DNA from: Odiellus spinosus
Taxonomy: Eukaryota > Arthropoda > Arachnida > Opiliones > Phalangiidae
DNA length: 64,000 nt
Direction of reading: 5' to 3'
Assembly: GCA_963920705.1 (NCBI GenBank)
Contig: OY987237.1
Location: forward strand, 10,942,601-11,006,600
The notes under the pieces were generated by a model, which had not been told where the DNA came from, searched no databases, and saw only the letters and a list, made by a program, of their open reading frames with translations. Made by a program: the position numbers and the translations under genes. Numbering within the stretch: position 1 is the stretch's first letter; every line of letters begins with the position of its first letter. Shown here one piece after another: positions 34,793-44,697 of the stretch.

Positions 34793-34890
34793 TTAGAGAC
34801 ATTGAATGTTTTACTACGCAAACTTCTCTTATTTTTAGAAGCACAATCAATAAAAAATCTTCCATGTTCCTCTTCACCCTCTCTTTAATC
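34793..34890 (-). repeat. Dispersed repeat family (GAAGAGGAAAATGAAG type), inverted copy
   Basis: Reads on the minus strand as GGGTGAAGAGGAACATGGAAG, then TTGATTGTGCTTCTAAAAATAAGAG, then TTGCGTAGTAAAACATTCA, in the same order as the copy at 1518-1605. A shorter plus-strand copy lies at 34420-34470 in the same interval. Confidence 0.6.
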
Positions 34891-35705
34891 AGTAATATCA
34901 AGAACTCGTGTTCGTAACCACCTGGAAATAGAGCAATAGTCTCTGATACTATCCTCGCATACTTTGTAACCAAAATTCGTTGGCTATTCTTTCGCTCAAA
35001 CCTCTTGAAAAGTATTAAAACACTCTGGGGTTTTATTTTTCTCCCGAGACGAATTCTGTAGTAGTTTTAATTACAATAATTTATGATTTTACTGTAATTT
35101 TGAATTGAAATTTTCACACTTCAATATCAAGTATGCGAGGATGAGTTTAGAAAATGTTTTCCCATACGTTTTTAGCTACCTAAATAAGTTCTTGGTAATA
35201 TATTATACTTTTTTTACATATGTAAAAAATCTATTTGCTGCATAGGTGTAAAAAAAAATTGACAATTGAAGAAATATGTCAATGTTTCGACCTAGGGTTT
35301 ATAATATCAAATTGTATTTTTTTTTTTTTTTTTTGTTTCATATTCATAGGAGTGTGCCATTTATGATATTGTTCTCACCTTTATAATATATGTATTTATA
35401 TATTTTAAAGATTAATTCATATTATTTAAATTACAGTCAAAAACTAAACCATTTTCACGTCTTTCATGTGGCCATATATATTAAAATTATTATTGAGGCC
35501 TTGATTAGAAACAATTTGACTTATTTTTTACACGTCCATGAATTTTAAACCTAACTAAACAATTCAGAATCATTTTTTGACGATAAAAATCAGGACTTTG
35601 TAAAAAAAATTATAATAAAGAATATTTTGTAAAATAATTTTGGTTCTCGTTGTTTTTGAATTGATTAATTATTTAATTTGGACGATATTTCGATTTAGAT
35701 TATAC

Positions 35706-35844
35706 TCCCTTCTGCTCTAAAATTTGCCCCTTTAAAATACTCTTCACTTAACTGTAAAATTGGCTATGATCAACGTCGTCTGCTAAGCAAGAAGAGAACG
35801 CGACTTTAAAGGGATTTTAGAAAACGCACATAGTCCCTTTAAAG
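35706..35844 (+). repeat. TATCTGC/GCAGATA repeat, copy b
   Basis: Shares TCTGCTCTAAAATTTGCCCC, TTTAAAATACTCTTC, GTCTGCTAAGCAAGAAGAG, GCGACTTTAAAGGGATTT and CATAGTCCCTTTAAAGG with copy a, with a short internal deletion of the GCACGCAGCCTAGC block. It directly abuts copy c. Confidence 0.7.
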
Positions 35845-36166
35845 GCCTTATCTGCTCTGATATTGGCCACTTTAAAATGCTCTTCCCTTATGCACACAGC
35901 CTAGCATCGAGCCATCGACTGTACAATTTGTTATGGTCAACGTCGTCTGCTAAGCTAAAAAAGAAAGCGACTTTAAAAGAGAATTTCAAACGCAGATAGT
36001 CCCTTTAAAAGGTCTATCTGCGATTTTCAAATCCCCTTTAAAGTCGCCTTCTTTTCTTAGCAGACGACGTTGTACGAAACAAATTGTACAGTCAAAGCTA
36101 AGCCGAGTGCGTAGGGGAAGAGCATTTTAAAGGGGCAAGTTTCAGAGCAGGTATGGCCTTTAAACG
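35838..36166. repeat. TATCTGC/GCAGATA repeat, copies c and d as an inverted pair
   Basis: Copy c (35838-36011, +) ends AACGCAGATAGTCCCTTTA, and copy d (36001-36166, -) begins at the same boundary with TCCCTTTAAAAGGTCTATCTGC, so the two share about 10 bp and face each other. Together they form an inverted repeat with arms of about 160 bp and almost no spacer. Both keep CTGTACAATTTG, GTCTGCTAAG and the CTTTAAAATGCTCTTCCC block. Confidence 0.75.
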
Positions 36167-36686
36167 TTAGCATCGATCATAATGGGATATATTATACAAT
36201 GTATAAAGACAAGTCAGATAAAAATTCCTGGCCAATGTATCACTGATCGCTCGGACTGGTAAAAACGGAAGCCTATTTCCCTCAGATATTAGGAAATATT
36301 ATAACCCTCTTCCTTATTCCCGTTCTTCATCTTCTAAGGGCAAGACTAGAGGTGAAAAACATCTAGCTAACAGAAATAACTTTTTAAATGTGAACCAGAA
36401 AGCAGAAACTATTGCGAATTTTTGGCCCCTTTAAAGTTGTCTTACTTTCTAGTTTCTCTAACGAAGATGTAAAAACTTAATTTCTACTGTCCAAAGTTAT
36501 GTTGTTGCGCGTCAGTTTGACCCCCATATTTTAATATTTGACCTTTTCCAAAACGGTTTCTAGTGTGAATGCGGTTTTAAAGAATCAGTTCAATTTTTAT
36601 GCTCGGTGCCGGGTATGAACCACTTACAAAGCGCAAGCTAAGGAGGCAAATCTGATTTAGATAATAAATTAATAATTTTATGGTTA

Positions 36687-36840
36687 AAGGCCCTATCTGC
36701 TCTGAAATTTTCCCCTTTAAAATGATCTTCCCTTATGCACACAGTCTAGCTTTGATTGTACAATTTGCTATGGTCTGCTAAGCTAGAAAAGAAGGCGATT
36801 TTAAAGAGGATTTAAAAATCGCAGATAGTCCCTTTAAAGG
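36687..36840 (+). repeat. TATCTGC/GCAGATA repeat, copy e
   Basis: Starts AAAGGCCCTATCTGCTCTGA and ends ATCGCAGATAGTCCCTTTAA, with CTTTAAAATGATCTTCCCTT, TGTACAATTTGCTATGG and GCTAAGCTAGAAAAGAAGGC inside. Well preserved. Confidence 0.75.
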
Positions 36841-37469
36841 GAGATTTTAAGGGCGAGACTTCACCTTTTAAAACCGGGGATAAAAAGAAATCCAGAGGAG
36901 AAAGGGCCGCCTCCTGCAAACGTCTTATAGACTCTCATCCGAAAAATATAGTGGATTCTTCGCCAAATCGGATTGCAGTTGCCTTAAGCCGGTCTTTAAA
37001 AAGAAAAAGCCAGGCATCCAGAACCAAAGAGAGTAAAGGCCGACAGACTTTACTCTTTTTACGTCCAGCGATATTTTTCTAGAGAGATTCACTCTTTCAT
37101 TCTTTAGAATTTTTGACAATTGAAATAAAAAAGAAGAGAAGGCCGTTTTTCTTTCAGTCGTTTCGAGTGGTTTACGATGTCATTGATTCCTACGTCCTAT
37201 CCCCATTCGCGGCAATTTATTATAAGTTAAAAAAAAAAAAAAAAAAAGAAAAAAAGGCCAAACCAAGGCTTAAAAGAAAACAGGCCATTTACAACGTGAT
37301 CCATCTCACTTTCGTATATGTTAAAAGCTTCCAACTACAAGATTTACGGTGGAGGGGGATATAAGATCGACAACGTCTGAAACGTTAATCCTAACTTTCG
37401 CATATCTCTCGAGGTTAGGTTTTAATCCTTTTAATTCCCATTACATAAGATATGGTCATGTCAGATTTT

Positions 37470-37577
37470 AAAGGGACTATCGAGATTTATAAATCCAATT
37501 TAAAGTCGCCTTTTTTTCTAGCTTAGCAGACGACGTTGCCCATAAAAATTGTACAGATAGGGCCTTTAAAGGAGCTA
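37470..37577 (-). repeat. TATCTGC/GCAGATA repeat, partial inverted copy f
   Basis: Reading minus, it retains CTGTACAATTTTTATGGGC, CGTCGTCTGCTAAGCTAGAA, GGCGACTTTAAATTGGATT and ATAGTCCCTTTAAA, but lacks the CCCCTTTAAAATGCTCTTCC half present in copies a-e. Confidence 0.65.
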
Positions 37578-38327
37578 CCCGCTCGATAATGAGTATTTTC
37601 ATTCAAGGTTATTTGCTTGAAGGATTGTACCACAATCTAAATATAATTTGGTCAGTTGTTAATTTGTATTCGCTAGGAAGACATATACTAAAGTATAGCA
37701 ATTTTGGTTGCTCCATTTCATATCGTAATCCTACAGGATTTTACATCTTCTGTACTTACGAAAGCACTGCAGCATAAAGTGCAGTCCAAATAATTTACTG
37801 ATAACAGCAGAGTATCACTTTAAAACAAGAATGTTTTTTCAAATGATTTTTTTTTTCTTTTTACATTTAAACAAACCGTAAAAAACTAATTTTATTCTTA
37901 CTAATTAATTGAATTTCGTAGAATAAGTGTGAATCTTATGCAAATACGAAAACCTTCAAGTTCTTTTGTTGCCTAGAAGGGACTTGTGGCTCAAAACTAT
38001 TGTTCGAAAAGGCGGGGAAAAAACTGTATGGTAAGTGGTGGTAGATGGTGGGGTTCGTTGAGTAAATCCCTATCGCCTTTTTAACAAATGAGAGAACCTT
38101 AACAGTTATTTAAACACTTTACTTTTCTTTCTTTACCCGTTCTAGTGTTTAAACGTAAGAATGATGACGAAAAAAAGATTTTTCCCAGGGGTGTATTTTC
38201 TAGAAAATTGGATGCTCAACAACTTTCGAAAATAAATTATTTTTCGCCCACAAGCAAACCCAGAGGCATTCATTTTACTTTTAATTCAACAATAAATTAA
38301 AGGGAATATTACCTCCCTCACAACTAT

Positions 38328-38455
38328 ACGGCTACTTCCACACTAGCATTTCATAATTGATTTGAAACTGTAAAATCAAACTGATATTCAAATCGCCAGG
38401 AGTCACGTGTTCACGCATTATCTTTATAAATCGATTTATTGTAGCTTCATCTATC
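38328..38455 (-). repeat. TAGCATTTC-type TIR element, partner of 50278-50392
   Basis: Shares with the reverse complement of 50278-50392 the blocks GGCTAC..CCACACTAGCATTTC, GATTTGAAACTGTAAAATCAAAC, GATATTCAAATCGC, TTTATAAATCGATTTATTGTAGCTTCATCTATCGG. One end resembles the CACACTAG terminus of the element at 39605-39789, so these may be subfamilies of one group. It overlaps the likely 3' flank of the first SDR gene. Confidence 0.65.
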
Positions 38456-38660
38456 GGCCACAAAGTCTAACGTACTCGACGAGAATTTCAGATAATTTAA
38501 TTCGATAATTAATAGATATAAGGTTTTTACGTTCATAAGCAGTATTAATTTTGATTCTAAACCGATTATAAATGGGTAGTAAACTTCTATAAAATCAGTG
38601 TATAAATAGCTACCCCCTTTTTCGCCACAGAACAAAGCCTATCTTTTGATGTTAAATTTC

Positions 38661-39434
38661 TTAAATTATGTTTATACCCATGACGGAATATCCACCGTCT
38701 ACCAAAAAAATAGAACCGGTTATAAACGAGGCGTCTTCTGAAGCGAGGAAAGCGATTGGCTTCGCGATTTCAAGTGGATCCGCAACTCTATTAAGAACGT
38801 GCTGCTTTTTAGCTTGTTCCAGAAGTTCCGGAGGTACTGAACTTGCATCGAATATGTCGGTATCAACGCCTCCCGGATTGACACTGTTGACTCGTACTTG
38901 GTCTTTTCCCAACTCCAAAGCGGCCGATCTTGTTAAATGGTCGATTCCGGCTTTTGACACTGAGTACGCGTGAAGTGAGGGAGACACTCTGACTGAGGCG
39001 GCACTCGATACGTTGACTATATTCCCCTTGGTCTTCTTTAGATGGGGCGCGCACAATTTGATCAAATGGAAGACCCCTCGCAAGTTAGTTTTCATGGTCT
39101 TGTCGAATATTTCCAGGCCCGGTAAGTCCAAATCATCCATTATTACAATGCCGGCGTTGTTGACTAGGATATCAAGTCGTCCGAAGTACGAAATGGTCTT
39201 CTCAACTATATTTACGGCTTGTTCTTCATCGCCGACATCACCAGCCACGATAAGGACATCTTTGGCAGGTAGACCGGCAGTGACGCAAGAGACCGATGTT
39301 TTGCTTAGTTTGTCGACATTTCTGCCATTAATGGCGACGGAACAACCCAAGGACGCGAAGTGCTTCGCCGTGGCGGCTCCGATTCCAGAACCAGCGCCAG
39401 TTATTAGAGCAATTTTTCCATTTAGGTGCACCAT
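38661..39434 (-). CDS. Short-chain dehydrogenase/reductase, FabG-like (paralog 1)
   Basis: A single uninterrupted frame of 257 residues, unlike its many-exon neighbours. SDR enzymes oxidise or reduce alcohol/carbonyl groups using NAD(P). The cofactor motif TGAGSGIG (12-19), the DVGDEEQA region, NNAG (92-95), catalytic Ser144 in NVSSAAS, Tyr157 and Lys161 in YSVSK, and the C-terminal ITGS..LVDGGYSVMG are all intact. NGRN after the second strand suggests NADP preference (inference). It is the classical C1/3-oxoacyl-ACP-reductase-like type common in arthropods and nematodes; substrate unknown. A close paralog on the same strand starts 1.76 kb away. ATG 39434 is chosen because it starts the canonical MVxLNxKIALITG. 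The opposite strand also has open frames, as expected for mirrored codon use. Confidence 0.93.
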   Translation of the reverse strand: MVHLNGKIALITGAGSGIGAATAKHFASLGCSVAINGRNVDKLSKTSVSCVTAGLPAKDVLIVAGDVGDEEQAVNIVEKTISYFGRLDILVNNAGIVIMDDLDLPGLEIFDKTMKTNLRGVFHLIKLCAPHLKKTKGNIVNVSSAASVRVSPSLHAYSVSKAGIDHLTRSAALELGKDQVRVNSVNPGGVDTDIFDASSVPPELLEQAKKQHVLNRVADPLEIAKPIAFLASEDASFITGSIFLVDGGYSVMGINII

Positions 39435-39604
39435 TTTAGGATTTTAGAGCGAGGGTATAAAACGGCTTGTTAGAAAATAATGAACTGAAGTATAGCTTGG
39501 ATGGAGTGAGTGCTCTAATACGTTTATCTTATCTGAAAGGTTACGGGATTGTTTCTAAACTATTCACTTTCAACCTTTTACTAGAATTAGATTAGATTAG
39601 ACAA

Positions 39605-39789
39605 AAGCCGCGTTCACACTAGAGAAATTTAAACTATTTTTAACCGTTTGGGAAAGGTCAGATTGTAAAATTTTGGGGTCAACTGTAAATATTCTTTATC
39701 AAAAAATTAAATTAAGAGGTTAAATATTTAATTTAAACATTGAAACCGGTTTGAAAACGGTTTCAAAATCTCTAGTGTGAACGTAGCTT
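39605..39789. mobile_element. TIR element (AAGC-GCGTTCACACTAGAG ends)
   Basis: The left end AAGCCGCGTTCACACTAGAG (39605-39624) and the right end CTCTAGTGTGAACGTAGCTT (39770-39789) are inverted repeats with two mismatches. Inner arms include AACCGTTT and AAACGGTTTCAAAAT. It sits between the two SDR genes in the upstream flank of paralog 1, followed by no coding content. Related to 15082-15272. Confidence 0.75.
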
Positions 39790-40398
39790 AAATATCTCGG
39801 TCAAGGACGGTATATTGTTGCGATTTGAAATCTGTATATATTTTATCAACTCTTAAAGAATTGTAGGCCTCCTTCCCTCCGAAATTAACTATATAAGAAT
39901 GACTTTTTAGTGATGGCTTTATTTTATACAAAACTAAAAAGAGGCCCTTTAAATAGATGTCTTTAAGTAAATGTGTTCCTAGTATTTAAATGGGCAATCT
40001 CGCTACCAATCCATAAAATAATGAATTAGACTATAAAAGATTACCGCGCAAATAAATTCATTATATTTAACACTACTAATTAGGGCTTATAAATGATGGG
40101 GTTGGTTTTTCAGTTCATTTTGGTTTAGGATACTTTGACGGTTATTTCTCATTTAGGACTTTTAACAATGGGCACCTATCTTAATAGATAAGGATGAATA
40201 ACTCAACCTGGTATTCATAGGCGTCTTCTAACGGGATACAGTGCTGGTAAAAGTAATAACTAACTAATAAAATCACGCGCGCGTCTGACCATTCTCTATC
40301 CAAATCAACCAATTTAGGGTTTTGAAAAAATAAATAATACGAAAGTTATCTTTACAACTTTAATGTAATTAATACAAAATTTAATATATATGTTGAAA

Positions 40399-41193
40399 TT
40401 AGGATTTTCCAAGCACGCTGATACCCATGACGGACAAGCCACCATCAACCAATAAATTGGATCCAGTAATAAACGAAGCGTCTTGCGAAGCCAGGAAAGC
40501 TATTGGCTTGGCGATCTCAATTGGATCCGCTACTCGATCGAGAACGTGGTGTTTTTTTAAACTCTCAAAAAAAATTGCAAACTTTTCAGGCGGAAGCCCC
40601 GATTGGGTGAATATGTCGGTATCAACGGCTGCCGGATTGACACTGTTGACTCGTACTTGGTCTTTTCCCAACTCCAAAGCTGCCGTTCTCGTTAAGTGAT
40701 CAAGACCCGCCTTTGACACGCTGTACGCGCTATTTGACGGGAAGACCCTGGTAGAGGCTACACTCGATACATTGACTATATTGCCCTTGGTTTTTTTTAG
40801 GTGCGGCGCGCACAATTTTATCAAGTGATAGGTGGCTCTCAAGTTGGTGTTAATGATCTTGTCGAATGATTCCAAGCCCGGCTGATCCAAAGGGGTCTGG
40901 TTACCTATGCCGGCGTTGTTGACTAAGATATCCAGTCGTCCGAAGTGCGAAACGGTCTTCTCCACGATATCTACGGCTTGTTCTTCAACACTCACATCGC
41001 CTGGTACGATGAGGACATCTTTTTCCGTTAAGCCGGCGGCAACGCAAGCAGCAAACGTCTTCTTTAGTTTGTCGACATTTCGGCCATTAATGGCGACGGA
41101 ACAACCCAACGACGCGAAGTGCTTAGCCGTGGCGGCTCCGATTCCAGAACCAGCGCCGGTTATAAGGGCTATTTTATCGTTTAAGTTGACCAT
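40399..41193 (-). CDS. Short-chain dehydrogenase/reductase, FabG-like (paralog 2)
   Basis: An intronless frame of 264 residues, very similar over its whole length to paralog 1. TGAGSGIG (12-19), NNAG (92-95), Ser144, Tyr157 and Lys161 are conserved, so the enzyme should be active. It differs by a short insertion after SGLPPEKF (IFFESL), by NAGIGNQTPLDQ in place of NAGIVIMDDLDL near the active-site entrance, and by a four-residue longer C-terminus (VLGKS). The differences lie in the substrate-binding loop, suggesting different substrates (inference). The pair is a tandem duplication in the same orientation with about 960 bp between them. Substrate and pathway cannot be inferred from neighbours. 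Confidence 0.93.
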   Translation of the reverse strand: MVNLNDKIALITGAGSGIGAATAKHFASLGCSVAINGRNVDKLKKTFAACVAAGLTEKDVLIVPGDVSVEEQAVDIVEKTVSHFGRLDILVNNAGIGNQTPLDQPGLESFDKIINTNLRATYHLIKLCAPHLKKTKGNIVNVSSVASTRVFPSNSAYSVSKAGLDHLTRTAALELGKDQVRVNSVNPAAVDTDIFTQSGLPPEKFAIFFESLKKHHVLDRVADPIEIAKPIAFLASQDASFITGSNLLVDGGLSVMGISVLGKS

Positions 41194-42324
41194 TTTTGTA
41201 AGTTGGCGAGGGACAATTAAACGGTTCGTAAGTTAAGAATAAAATGAAGAATAATACGGATAAAGTGATTACTTATTATCATTATCATATCGTGAAAGCT
41301 TAGGGCATTTTGCAAACAGAATTGACGTCTAACGTAGAATTATATATTTTTTAGATAAAACTAGATAGTTTGGATCAAGGACATAATCAGTTATAATAAC
41401 AATTTGAAGTACGGATTATTTCCACGATTAAAAAGATAGTTTGCCATGGATACGCCTCTTTCCCTTCAATAAAATTGTATACGATAAGATATGAAACGAA
41501 TGGCCAAGAATTTATTTATTAATTCAGAGAGAATTACTAAATTACTATCGCCCGTTTATGGTAAATGTACGTAGGCCTAGCAACTTTCGGCTCTACAAAA
41601 GCCACCCGTCCATAATAATGACGTAGAATCTCACCAAATTGTCGTCTGCTAAAGTAGTAATACAGGTTTATTAAATTTTCCTTCCCCATCAGCTAAAATA
41701 TATTAGATTCTCGCCACTCTCAAAATATGTCTCAGAAATTTGTGTTCGTGTAAACACGATATCAACTATATCGAAGGACGTCATCAATTTCTATTTTAAA
41801 CACGCCATTTCCTTTAAACTGATATTATTTGAAAAGATGAAATATCACGAATCAAAATGTCTTAAGTCTTAAATTCTATCCTAAAAAATGCAATAGTGCG
41901 TGGATTGTAGATATCCAAACTATGTTTTTGATGTCGATTTTTGGACGTTGAAAAATCAAGATAGCTTAAATTAAATTAATTAATTTGACCTAATATTAAT
42001 AAAAATTACCATCACTATAAAGGAATCAAATATTGGCAAAAATACAAAGCGAAAGTTCTCGAACATACAAGAGAAAGTGAACAGATTGACAGTTCCTAAG
42101 TGAATATAGATTATGCTCATTTCCCTACAGTCCCATAGAGTCCCCTACATTTCTATAACTATTCATATTTAATTTCTGTCCCTTAACTGATTTGATACAC
42201 ATTTTTGAGGAGTGCGAAGCAAAACTCGTTTATGTATAATAAAATGTAAATAAGTAATATCTATATCAGTTTTAATTATTGGCCCCGTCTCACCATACTG
42301 GCGAACTCAGATCTCTAAGATGGT

Positions 42325-42412
42325 CGTTTGCGTGGTGAGGTGTGGCCAATAAACAAGTAGACGCTGTCCCCTTCAAGGTTCTTAGGGGGTTCAATCTTTA
42401 TTGATTAAACGT
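42325..42412. repeat. Dispersed repeat, copy 2 of 2 (partner 575-670)
   Basis: Carries GTGGTGAGG, GTGGCCAATAAACAAGTAGACGC, AAGGTTCTTAGGGGGTTCAAT and TTTATTGATT in the same order and orientation as 575-670. Confidence 0.5.
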
Positions 42413-43932
42413 TAACAATTAACAAACTTCGAGGAAATATAATTTACCTATTGTTTCGTTACTCGCGTCGATGAAGCTCATTAATTCGTTAATTTGGTGC
42501 AACTAATAAGACACCTATCCCATTTAACTGATGTTCAAAGGGGGGAACAATTATTTGCAATGAAAATGAATCAGTAAATGAATGAATCCTCGCGGGAAGA
42601 GCGACGTTCAACCATGGAGTAGCAGTCTCGTTAATTAATTTAATAATATATTAATCACCATGGTCAATAAATTTTGTGTAAGCGATAAAAGCGTTTACTC
42701 ATTTGTTTCGGATTATTTGTAATAAAGTTCGACTTTTAAACCATCGACGTTGCGTGAACTTCGAGTATCTCATATCCTTCTGATATTATAATCTTCTAGC
42801 CCCACCTAAATAGTTCTAACTTATTTATCTGGCACCTTAATTCTTACGAGAGACTCGATAAACAACGATTAATTTCCGTAATCATCTTAAAATAATCCTA
42901 CTTTACACGAAATGAGTGTTATTTAAACAGCTTCCTTCGCGAGCTAAAAAAAAAAAAAATTACGTTTTTCCAATTTCCATAATATTTTCTAGTCCAACTC
43001 CTTTTAATTTGCATCAAAACTAAAGATAGAATCTTGGACGAAGAATCAAAAGGGCAGTTCTAAAAGTTGAGAGGGCGACTCTACCTATCAAAGGAGGGTC
43101 AAATAAAACCACCAGAATTCTCTAAGTAACGAATAAGATTTTTAAATTAATAATTAATTCAATTCATAATTAATTTTAAAAGTACAAACAATATTAAAAC
43201 TACGCTTCCATACGTATTATTCGAGTTAATACAGGAATATTTTGGGAAACAGAAAAATATAGTTGCTACTTCATAAACATAGTTTCGGATAATTAGAAAG
43301 TTAAGATGATAACGCCCCCTTACTCCCATGTTTTTTTTTTTTTCTAAATTTTTAAAGGGAATACGAAAAGACAAATTAAGTATATATTTATATAAAACGC
43401 TTTAAAATAAACTAATTTCCATTTTCACCCTCCTTATGTGACGGATAAATGATGAGCCTCGGAAAAAAGCGAGGAATGCTTAAAACAAATGATGTCGAAA
43501 TGGGCTGGTCAACATCTAATTGGGTTAAGCTCGGCCATATATATACATACCCTTATTACTTCCCTTCTCATTTCCTCTTCTAGTGATAAACGGTCTTGAC
43601 TCGTTCTTTCATTAGTTCAGATAAAGAAGAGGACCACCCCTGCCATCCCCATATACTTGGGACACTTTTTACCAGCCGGTTTACAAAGTGGAGAACTTTA
43701 CATTATTTTGGGGCTAAAATATCGTATTTTCATGAATCGCGATTTTACTTTTTGAATAACTTGAGTATTTTAATACAGATGACGGGACACTATGCTGGGC
43801 AACATATATTTAAAAGGAGAAAGCAACCTATTAACAAGTGATTTTTGTTGATTCCTTATCGTTTAAATATGCCCAATCCACCAATAAAAAGCTTACAAAA
43901 CAATTATTAAACTACAAATAAATTTAAAACTT

Positions 43933-44121
43933 ACCTGGAAAATAATCTTAGCGGGATTCATGGCGATCCTGAATTGTCTCCGTATAAGGTCTAGCGACCA
44001 ATGAGCAAAGGCCCGTCGTTCACGCGATATCTCCAAGAGACTTACGTTGGATTGGTCTCTAGACCTTATATGCGAGGAAATCAGGATCTCCATGAATCCC
44101 GCTAAGCCTATTTCCAGGGTA
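43933..44121. mobile_element. Foldback element (ACCTGGAAA ends)
   Basis: The left arm ACCTGGAAAATAA..TTAGCGGGATTCATGG, GATCCTGA, TATAAGGTCTAG, ACCAAT pairs with the right arm ATTGGTCTCTAGACCTTATA, TCAGGATCTCCATGAATCCC, GCTAAGCC, TTTCCAGGGT. Arms are about 75 bp around a loop of about 40 bp. No coding content. Confidence 0.75.
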
Positions 44122-44318
44122 ATTTTTAAATCTATTTCTAGTTTAATATTAGTTTTGTAAATTTTTTCACTACTGGATTACGGCTATTTTAACAATACGG
44201 AATCAATAAAAAATCACTTGTTGTTAGGTTGCATTCTGCCTTTAACAGACGCGCAACCGGTTTCATGTGGCTCTTTGAATATAGAGAGCCAATAAACCAT
44301 TCATTCATCTCGATGAAG

Positions 44319-44468
44319 CTACCCACCAGGCGAAAACTCTTAACGTTAGTTTCCCATAGAACGCCTGTAGAAATGTGTTTGCCCGCGTACACCAATAAGG
44401 GCGGAGAAGATAGCCACCAGGAGGAAACTTTCAACGTTATTTTCCCAAAGAAAGGCTCTCGTAGAAAT
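44319..44468 (+). repeat. Direct duplication of about 58 bp
   Basis: Copies at 44319-44374 and 44409-44468 both contain CCACCAGG.G.AAACT, AACGTTA.TTTCCCA.AGAA and a final GTAGAAAT, with about 75-80 per cent identity by eye and 34 bp of unrelated sequence between. The period is about 92 bp. It may be the remnant of a longer tandem array. Confidence 0.6.
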
Positions 44469-44585
44469 AATTTTACTTAAACACATGACTGTGCATGTTG
44501 AAACTATCTACCAAAGCACGATGGAACTGATATTACCGTTAAGTAACATAATAGAGATAAGTATGACACTTTATGCGTAACTAAT

Positions 44586-44697
44586 TCAGATTTAATCATA
44601 ATTAACCGAGGTTTATTGAACTGAGAATACTATGAAACCCTCAGTTAAATCTGATGAAACCACGGCTAATTACGCCTCGTCAGTGAAGAGGGTATTA
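44586..44697. mobile_element. Foldback element (CCTCTTCA-type ends), copy 2
   Basis: TCAGATTTAATCATAATTAACCGAGG on the left and AGTTAAATCTGA, CGGCTAATTA, CCTCGTCAGTGAAGAGGGT on the right match the arms of 10088-10202 in blocks. The left terminus is eroded. Confidence 0.5.

Larger units (their letters stand above)
34217..38660. other. Repeat-dense intergenic stretch
   Basis: No gene was recognised between TMEM165 and the SDR pair. It contains two copies of the GAAGAGGAAAATGAAG-type repeat (34420-34470 and 34793-34890), five copies of the TATCTGC/GCAGATA element (35706-37577), and a repeat at 38328-38455 that matches 50278-50392 in inverse orientation. The lysine-rich frame at 37113-37364 is driven by a long A run at about 37211-37254. 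Confidence 0.6.

Noticed and set aside
37113-37364. Lysine-rich 83-codon frame
   Set aside because: It reads through a long A run and has no other coding sign.
38668-41236. Open frames opposite the two SDR genes
   Set aside because: They are antisense shadows of intact, motif-complete SDR frames.
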